Part shown: positions 58,068 to 64,000 of the stretch, one piece after another | Numbering within the stretch: position 1 is the stretch's first letter | How the letters are laid out: each line of letters starts with the position of its first letter | DNA from: Ambrosia x helenae | Taxonomy: Eukaryota; Streptophyta; Magnoliopsida; Asterales; Asteraceae | Length of the DNA: 64,000 nucleotides | Direction: 5' to 3' | Assembly: GCA_030844895.1 (NCBI GenBank) | Contig: CM061225.1 | Location: forward strand, 104,980,688-105,044,687 | The notes under the pieces: model-generated | Told to the model about the DNA's origin: nothing | Database searches by the model: none | Seen by the model: only the letters and a program-made list of their open reading frames with translations | Made by a program: the position numbers and the translations under genes

Positions 58068-59677
58068 CCGCCTTCATCGCTCCATTATCGATCAATCATC
58101 GGATTCAAGGTAAACTAATTTCTATGATATATCTTTGAGTCGTGTACAATATTGCTTTATTTACGTAAATGTAATTATACATGAAGAGTACTAGAATATG
58201 GCATTTCTTAAGAAATCCAAATCCTTAATTTGTTTCTCCTCCACGCCCTAGAAAAAGTTTTAAATTTTTAGTATTAATCATATGCAAGGAAATATTATTT
58301 TCTTAAATTTTGTACATGTAGGATACATTTCATGGTCCTGTATTGAGGCAGCAGCATGATCACCACATTCCTTTCGCTAAAGGTTGGGGTGAAAAAGAGC
58401 CATTTCGTTTAAATGACTTGCGGTTTCCGGTAACGAAAGTGTGTAAAAGGACCCCGAGCAAACTTTCAACTTATAAAATACTTGGGCCCGGAATGATTCT
58501 CTTGAGAAAATACGTCAGCCTCAGGGACCAGGTATATGTTTTTCACAACAATGTTCTTTTTAATTATATGTTGGATTGGAATTGTCGAATTCTTTTGATC
58601 AGATCTTAATATTTTAGGTTGATATAGTGAATTTGTGTGACAAGTTGGGAATGGGTCCCGGGGGTTTCTGTGAGCGTAAATACTACCAAAGTGTTGTACA
58701 TATGTCTTTTGGTCGAAACTGGGATCCAAAAACGCAACCGATTCCATATCAACTTGTTTCATTGGCTGCAACCGCAGTTGAAGATGCTCGAGCCCATCTG
58801 AATGATGAACTTCCTTCAATGTGCCCGGATACTTGTTTAGCCACTTTCTATAGAACATTTGGTCCAATCGACCTTCACCAGGTTAGTTTTAACTTGCACA
58901 TACACATACACTCCTACAAACATATTTTACCTTTTAACTTGTATATACCTTAATTATCCACGTTAATATCAAGAGGTGCAACATTTTTTATATAACAAAT
59001 ATGAGCTCTTTATCATTGAGTTTGTTTTTTTATTTCTACTAAAGGGTAGTTTTGAAATTTTCATTTACCCAAATAGTTATAGTTTGTTATTTTACGAGGA
59101 AGTTTAAGGTTGGGATTTTGTAACGTCACATTTTAGTCTTTACGTTAACTTGTAAAATTTTGGACTATTTTTCACATTAATATGTTATTTTTTGTCATCA
59201 TTTAGACTATAAAAAGCCTATTCTACGAGTCTTTTATTTATTTTCTTGAGCGGCCAACATAAGCGATTTATTATTAATAATCGAAGGACAAACGACATGT
59301 TAGCCCACACCAGAGTACAATTACAAGAAGCAATCAATCAGACACTCATAGACTCATTCCTATGTAACGATCTGAAATAGTAGAGTTGATTGGGGCTTTT
59401 TTGTGTTTGAATGTAGGATTGCGATGAGAGCGGTAGAGGATTTCCCGTGGTTTCCATCTCTCTCGGATATACTGCAGAATACGTGTATAGCCTTTCTGGA
59501 GGAGATAAAAAGTTAAAAAGTTTATATTTGCGTACTGGTGATGTGTTGATACACGGTGGCAAGTCTAGACTTATATATCACGGTGTGAGGGGCACCACTA
59601 TGCTTGACCGTTTACCACTAGGACGATTTTCTGAAATGTTTCCAGGCCGTCTAAACCTTACTTTAACAAGGTTTTAA
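58068..59677 (+). CDS. ALKBH1-like 2OG-Fe(II) dioxygenase, alpha copy 5 (core exons intact, start unknown)
   Basis: Core exons 58322-58531 (70 codons), 58618-58881 (88) and 59417-59677 (86 plus TAA) are all exactly in phase with GT-AG borders, giving about 244 residues without a break. A leader piece at 58068-58109 (SSLHYRSIIGFK before GT) fits phase 0 but has no visible in-frame ATG, and the MACRPQ first exon of copies 1-4 is absent here, so the start is unknown. The iron triad is present (LHQ|DCDES and YHGV), with GDVLIHGGKSR. The C terminus is RLNLTLTRF: the first signature Arg is kept, but Thr stands at the seventh position where AlkB has the second Arg, with Arg one residue later. Predicted 2OG oxygenase of nucleic-acid demethylase type; substrate unknown. 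It could be an aging pseudogene with an intact body. Confidence 0.72.
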
Positions 59678-59846
59678 CCATGCTCGTGTAGGATTCGATT
59701 ATCTAATTCACATCCTCGGGATCATGTTTTTCATTTGAGTTTCATAATGTCATGTTTGTACCATTGCAATATTTGTCCAGCGTGCTATGTTGCTTGTTTG
59801 CCATAATGTAGCTAGTGTGTTGTGTTTGGATTTTTGTTTAAATTAC
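59678..59846 (+). other. 3' flank of alpha copy 5
   Basis: Non-coding, matches the copy 1-3 spacer up to the MITE. Confidence 0.5.
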
Positions 59847-60237
59847 CATATATGTAGGGGTGCAAACGAGTCGAGTCGAGCCCGAGCTCGACCAGACTCG
59901 AGCTCGGCTCGAAGGTAGGTTTTCAAGCTCGAGCTTGAGCTCGGGCTCGGCTCGTTTATTAGTTAATAATTAATTTATATTAATTGCAATACTTATTTTA
60001 TATATAATTTGGTTATTTATTCATAGTTTTATAATTATAAATATTAATTATTATATTTAAATACATATTTAATATATTAATTAAAATTTATATAAAAAGT
60101 AGGCTCGTTAAGGCTCGCGAGCCGGCTCAAGCTCGATAAACAAAGCTCGAGCTCGGGCTCGTTTAGGCTCGGCTCGTTTCGAGCTTTTTTCGAGCCGAGC
60201 TCGAGTAGCTCGGCTCGTTTGCACCCCTACATATATG
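59847..60237. mobile_element. hAT-type MITE in copy 5 only (375 bp, 8-bp TSD)
   Basis: 59855-60229, with inverted ends TAGGGGTGCAAACGAG and CTCGTTTGCACCCCTA, long GAGCTCG-rich arms and an AT-rich middle. The 8-bp duplication CATATATG (59847-59854, 60230-60237) is of the length produced by hAT transposases. The empty site CCATATATGCAT is intact in copies 1-3. It has no coding capacity. Confidence 0.95.
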
Positions 60238-60850
60238 CATCTAAGCCATCCCTAAACTATAATTTGTGGATGAAACTTGCGTTTAAGAAACACAAATATT
60301 TGTCCAGGCGGATTTAGGAATTTTTTTCACTGGGTTCGTTTTTTAGGTGTTCAAATTTCATATGACCAAACATAAAAATTTTGGGTCGGTTCAAGGGTTC
60401 GGGTCGGTTTGACGGTTCGGGACGGGTCGGGTAAGGTTTATCACATAATAAAAATACGATACAATATTTAAAAAATATCGTCAATTGAAATTTAAAGCAC
60501 TTAATATAAATACGATTGTCTTTAAGGATAGAAAGACATACTTACAATTGTTCCCTACGAGTTTTCATATTTTGAAACGTTGCATTACATTCTTGACCGA
60601 GACTTGTTGTAGTAGCTCCCTAATATCAAATCAAGGTTTCAATTAGTTAAAAATACACAACAATGTTTGTACCAAAGTAAATCGACAATACATTAAAGTT
60701 TATAAACATAAGGTTTCATTTATTTATCACGTCGAAACAAGGTTCCAAGTTCACACATTCTTTAACAACATAGTTTAATTCAAATGTAGAGGTTTCTCAA
60801 ATATATCCCAACCCTATGGAAAATAAGAGTGAAACCCCTCCAAAATATCC
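60238..60850 (+). other. Spacer, copy 5
   Basis: As 5400-6007, with small rearrangements: about 20 bp missing after TTTGTCCA near 60305, and a duplicated GGGTCGGTT near 60385-60410. No gene seen. Confidence 0.5.
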
Positions 60851-61800
60851 GACGTAAGAGAGATCCCCGCCCGTACTAGCCTCGCAATCTTATTAATGAC
60901 TTTGGCTCATGGGTGGACGAATAGGTTTGTCCTAGAAGCCTTTAATCATTCCAGTGAAACCATTCATAAACACTTCTATAAAGTTTTGACAGCCGTGCTT
61001 AAGATGAGTGTTGAAATAATCAAGCCAGCCGCAAACTATAATGATGATGTGTCCGCTTATATATTAAATAATTCTTGGTATTATCCAATGTTCAAGGTAT
61101 TATCTAAAGTTCATAGTAACCAGTGTTCCATGTATTTTAACAAATGATATAATTATGAAATCTTTTTTATATTTGTAGGACTGTATCGGCGCCACTGATG
61201 GAACACACGTGAGGGGATCGGTTCCATTGAGCGATCAACCGAAGTACATTGGTCGAAAGGGATATGCCACACAAAATATAATGGTCGTTTGTGATTTTGA
61301 CATGTGCTTTACATTTGTATGGGTCGGGTGGGAGGGGACTGCACATGACATGAGAATTTTCAATGAAGCCTTACAAAGACCTGAGCTTCATTTTCCACGT
61401 CCGACAGGTGGTTAGTATAATTTTAGTAATGCGATTTTTATGTTTTTAATACTTGTTTGAAACGGTTAACAATTTTTTGTGTCATATGTAGATAAATATT
61501 ATGTTGTTGATGCTGGCTACCCAAATACTAAAGGGTATCTTGCTCCGTACAAAGGTGCGACCATTCGTTATCATCTACCGGATTTTCGACGTGGAGAAAC
61601 TAGTGCTAGTCGTGCTCCTTGCGGACCAAAAGAAACATTTAACTATCGCCACTCATCATTGCGAAATATCATTGAAAGAACTTAATTTTGGAGTGTGGAA
61701 AGCTAGGTGGGCGTTATTGAGAGACATGCATATTAATTACACGTACGAGCACCAAGTATTGTGATAGCATCAATGGCGATCCATAACGGTTAACTTGAAA
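60851..61800 (+). pseudogene. HARBI1-like transposase relic, copy 5 (least decayed)
   Basis: Exons about 60851-61096, 61179-61410 and 61492-61685. It keeps all motifs of copies 1-3 and continues past them: YYVVDAGYPNTKGYLAPYKG, YHLPDFRRGETSASRAPCGP and LRNIIERT, where the Glu is the expected third catalytic residue of the D-D-E triad. A 4-nt gain then gives a stop at once. The next piece (FGVWKARWALLRDM) is in another frame, and IVIASMAIHN near 61760-61790 in a third. Dead, but closest to the source Harbinger element. I see no terminal inverted repeats around it. Confidence 0.82.
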
Positions 61801-61859
61801 GTAATTGCCGGAGGAGAAACTCATCCGACGGCAACTGTAATCACTGGAGAATTTCAACT

Positions 61860-62560
61860 AATGCCCATTCGTTTTCCATTATGAGTTAATCTCATCATCT
61901 CCATAATCAATTTCGGCCTATGTTAATGCCTGGGAAACCCTTCAATCGAAAATCATGGCAGGTATTACCTCAACCGTTCATCCTCGTTTCTTTGCGGTTT
62001 GGTGATTATGTGATTTTTTGATTTTGTATGATTGTATGATCCAATGCATTTTTCTGACATTTTTGACTTGATCTATAGTATTTGTATGTTATTATGGCAG
62101 CCTGATTATTTTGATTAATTATACTCATATTTGAGACTTTATCATACAATACGCTTTATTGAACTCATTGTAATGTTCTAAGCATTTATGAAATTAGGTT
62201 TGTGATCTGACTTCTGTAATAGCGACGCACCTGGTTGCCGGGTTTGTAACTTCAATGTTGGCTTCAGTAATAATTCAAATGGTATCAATGTTGATATAAC
62301 TATATTTTGATATGTTTGTAAACTTCCAATCTTCCATGTTCATGCCAAATCATTATTTATAATATTGTATAACACTACACCCATTCTTGATTTGATCATA
62401 GCACACATAGCCTGTTTAACAAATTGCCCAAATGAAGTCAAAGAAAAAAAATATTCTGATTTGTGACTTTTGTTTACTGAATGCTTATCTGATTTCTTCT
62501 TATTTCACTTAGGTTATAATGGATGTGGGACATTAATGCTTAGATGGAAATGCATACGTT
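61860..62560 (+). other. Copy-5-specific 0.7-kb stretch, no gene
   Basis: Present only in copy 5, between TTTCAACTA and ACGTTGTTGAG, which are joined in copies 1-3. No inverted repeat, target-site duplication or coding potential recognised, so an insertion here and a deletion in the ancestor of copies 1-3 are both possible. Confidence 0.5.
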
Positions 62561-62751
62561 GTTGAGTTTTGTCCCCACGATTCGTTCCACCATGTTGTTA
62601 GGATTTGTCTACTTCTTTTTTGTTTTGTCTATTGTCGTATGTTAAGGGCAGAAACCGATATTTGAGGTTATATTGTTGTAATTTTGAAGTTTTGTACCCA
62701 TTTCACTTCTAAGACATTGAATATTGCGGGTCTTTAATTTTCAGTCTTTTA

Positions 62752-62795
62752 CTAGATTGTTGTCGTAAGCCGCGCGTTGCGGCGGTGTCGACTTA
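62752..62795 (-). mobile_element. Helitron 3' terminus (minus strand), copy 5
   Basis: CTAG at 62752-62755 and the same GCCGC/GCGGC hairpin; shows this Helitron end predates the split of copy 5 from copies 1-3. Confidence 0.6.
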
Positions 62796-62957
62796 GTTGT
62801 TTATAGTTGACGGCAAGTTATGCGATACATTAACCATATGAAAACATGTGTTTCGCCATACTTTATCTAAGGCATTGGGTTAAGAAAGAAACAAATCAAA
62901 CTCGGGTTGATCCGTTTAGTGAGGAGTCCATCGAGTCCATCTAACACAACACAATCT

Positions 62958-64000
62958 TTACCTTTGCATCAAAACATACAATAACTCAAATTTGCCCTCT
63001 TCCATCCCGAATGAACATTTGATCGGGTTCAACTTCATGCGCACTTTGCGTAATTGATTGAACGTTTGCTGGATGTCTCGAAGCATGTCACTTTCTTCCT
63101 TGCTCTTGATTACCAGGTCATCGACGTACACTTCAAGCCGTACGCCGATTTCATTGGTGAAGGCCGTGCCCATTAAGCGCTGATACGTGGCGCCCGCATT
63201 TTTCAGGCCGAAGGGCATCTTGGTGTAACAGAAGATGCCCGCGTCTGTGCGGAACGCTGTCTTGTCTTCGTCTTCCTTAGCCATCTGGATCTGGTGGTAC
63301 CCCTTGTATGCGTCCAGGAAACACTTGAACCGATACGGGGCGAGAGAATCCACCTTTAGATCGATTTCTGGCAAAGGATAGCAATCTTTGGGACACGCTT
63401 TGTTGATATCCTTGTAATCGACGCACATGCGCCAGCCTCCATTAGCTTTGGCGACCATTACGGGATTAGCCACCCAGGTTTGGTATCTGATAGGGCGGAG
63501 GATGCCCGCGTTGAGCAGCTCGGTGACTTGCTCGTTCATGGCCTTTGTTTTCTCCGGGCCCATACTGCGCTTCTTTTGCACTATTGGTTCTACGGAGCGA
63601 TAGACATTGAGCCTGTGTTCCGCTATTTCGCGGGGGACACCGACCATGTCCGCCGGTTGCCACGCGAAGACATCCATGTTGCTGATTAAAAGTTATTTCA
63701 AGTGATTGCGTATCGTCTCGGAGATTTCATGGCCAATGACCACCGTTTGCTCCGGAAATTTAGGGTTTAGTGCCCATTTTTCCGGCTCAGTGCGGGCATT
63801 TGTCTTGACCATCTTTGGAGGCTTGGCGGTTTCAGTGGTGTGGCAGTCTTTGTTGGCTCTGATGAAGGCGATGCCTGTCTTGGTTGGAAAGCCGACCATC
63901 GCGTGCGCCGTTGAAGCATTGGCGTTAAAGCGCGCGATGCCTTCCCGACCCAAGAGTATGTCATGATTGGAGGTGTCTGGCAAAACCATGAAGTCGCATA
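62958..64000 (-). pseudogene. Ty3/gypsy PR-RT fragment, copy 5 (cut by window end)
   Basis: 239-aa RT frame (63677-62958) with YVDD, the same in-frame TAA at 63693-63695, and the protease frame open to the window edge. A handful of substitutions against copies 1 and 3 (for example FEV to LEV before YVDD, and TMVK to KMVK). The truncation after the thumb is the same. Confidence 0.9.

Larger units (their letters stand above)
58066..64000 (+). repeat. Diverged unit, copy 5 (runs off the window)
   Basis: Follows the unit order from the second leader exon to the gypsy fragment. It has many substitutions against copies 1-3, a private hAT MITE, a private 0.7-kb stretch near 61860-62560, and lacks about 240 bp near 62717. 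It keeps the transposase sequence before the 5-nt loss and the 17-nt duplication seen in copies 1-3. It is therefore an older branch. Confidence 0.92.

Noticed and set aside
61860..62560. A new transposon insertion in copy 5
   Set aside because: I could not find inverted repeats, a target-site duplication or a clean empty site, so deletion in copies 1-3 is equally likely.

Overview
The window is repeat-rich nuclear DNA from a flowering plant, most likely a eudicot. The evidence is GT-AG introns, plant-type ALKBH1-like dioxygenase exons, an L1-type LINE with an RRM-bearing ORF1, Ty3/gypsy pol fragments, Helitron ends of the CTAG-T type, PIF/Harbinger (HARBI1-like) transposase exons and hAT-type MITEs. 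I suspect Asteraceae but cannot show it from the sequence. All comparisons between copies were made by eye; no identities were computed.

Layout. (1) 1-2.9 kb: the last two coding exons of an SR-type (Arg/Ser-rich) protein gene on the plus strand, then low-complexity tracts and minus-strand Helitron remnants. (2) 2.9-48.0 kb: three head-to-tail copies of one segmental unit (about 2889-19111, 19112-31868, 31869-47962). After subtracting copy-specific insertions and one deletion, every unit is about 13.5 kb. Each unit holds, in order: an ALKBH1-like (AlkB-family 2OG-Fe(II) dioxygenase) gene relic; a HARBI1-like transposase relic; a minus-strand Helitron 3' end; a minus-strand Ty3/gypsy gag-PR-RT fragment; a complete 2.65-kb plus-strand Helitron (A); and a 3.5-kb segment (B) ending in the same Helitron 3' terminus. 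Copy 1 carries a private 2.68-kb solo LTR-like insertion (TSD CAAAG). Copy 3 carries a different 2.57-kb one (TSD ACGGG). Copy 2 lacks 780 bp up to the Helitron A 5' end and is dense in 1-3-nt indels.

(3) 48.0-58.0 kb: the beginning of a fourth unit that runs into a diverged ALKBH1-like paralogue (beta, 49522-50757, open in all three exons). An orphan beta exon fragment follows, then a minus-strand LINE (52212-57723) with both ORFs open and perfect target-site duplications. (4) 58.07-64 kb: an older, diverged copy of the unit (copy 5). Its three dioxygenase exons are all open, it has a private hAT MITE, its transposase is less decayed, and the gypsy fragment runs off the window.

Taken together this is a small dioxygenase gene cluster (alpha copies 1, 2, 3, 5, plus beta and a beta fragment) expanded by unequal recombination and then hit by transposons. 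Only alpha copy 5 and beta keep open three-exon bodies. Each has lost a different one of the two AlkB-signature arginines, so even these may not be ordinary active enzymes. I see no operon-like or clearly novel functional system. The most informative features are the tandem array with its datable insertions, the chimeric 5' leader of alpha copies 1-3, the complementary arginine losses, the tandem Helitrons and the apparently young LINE.
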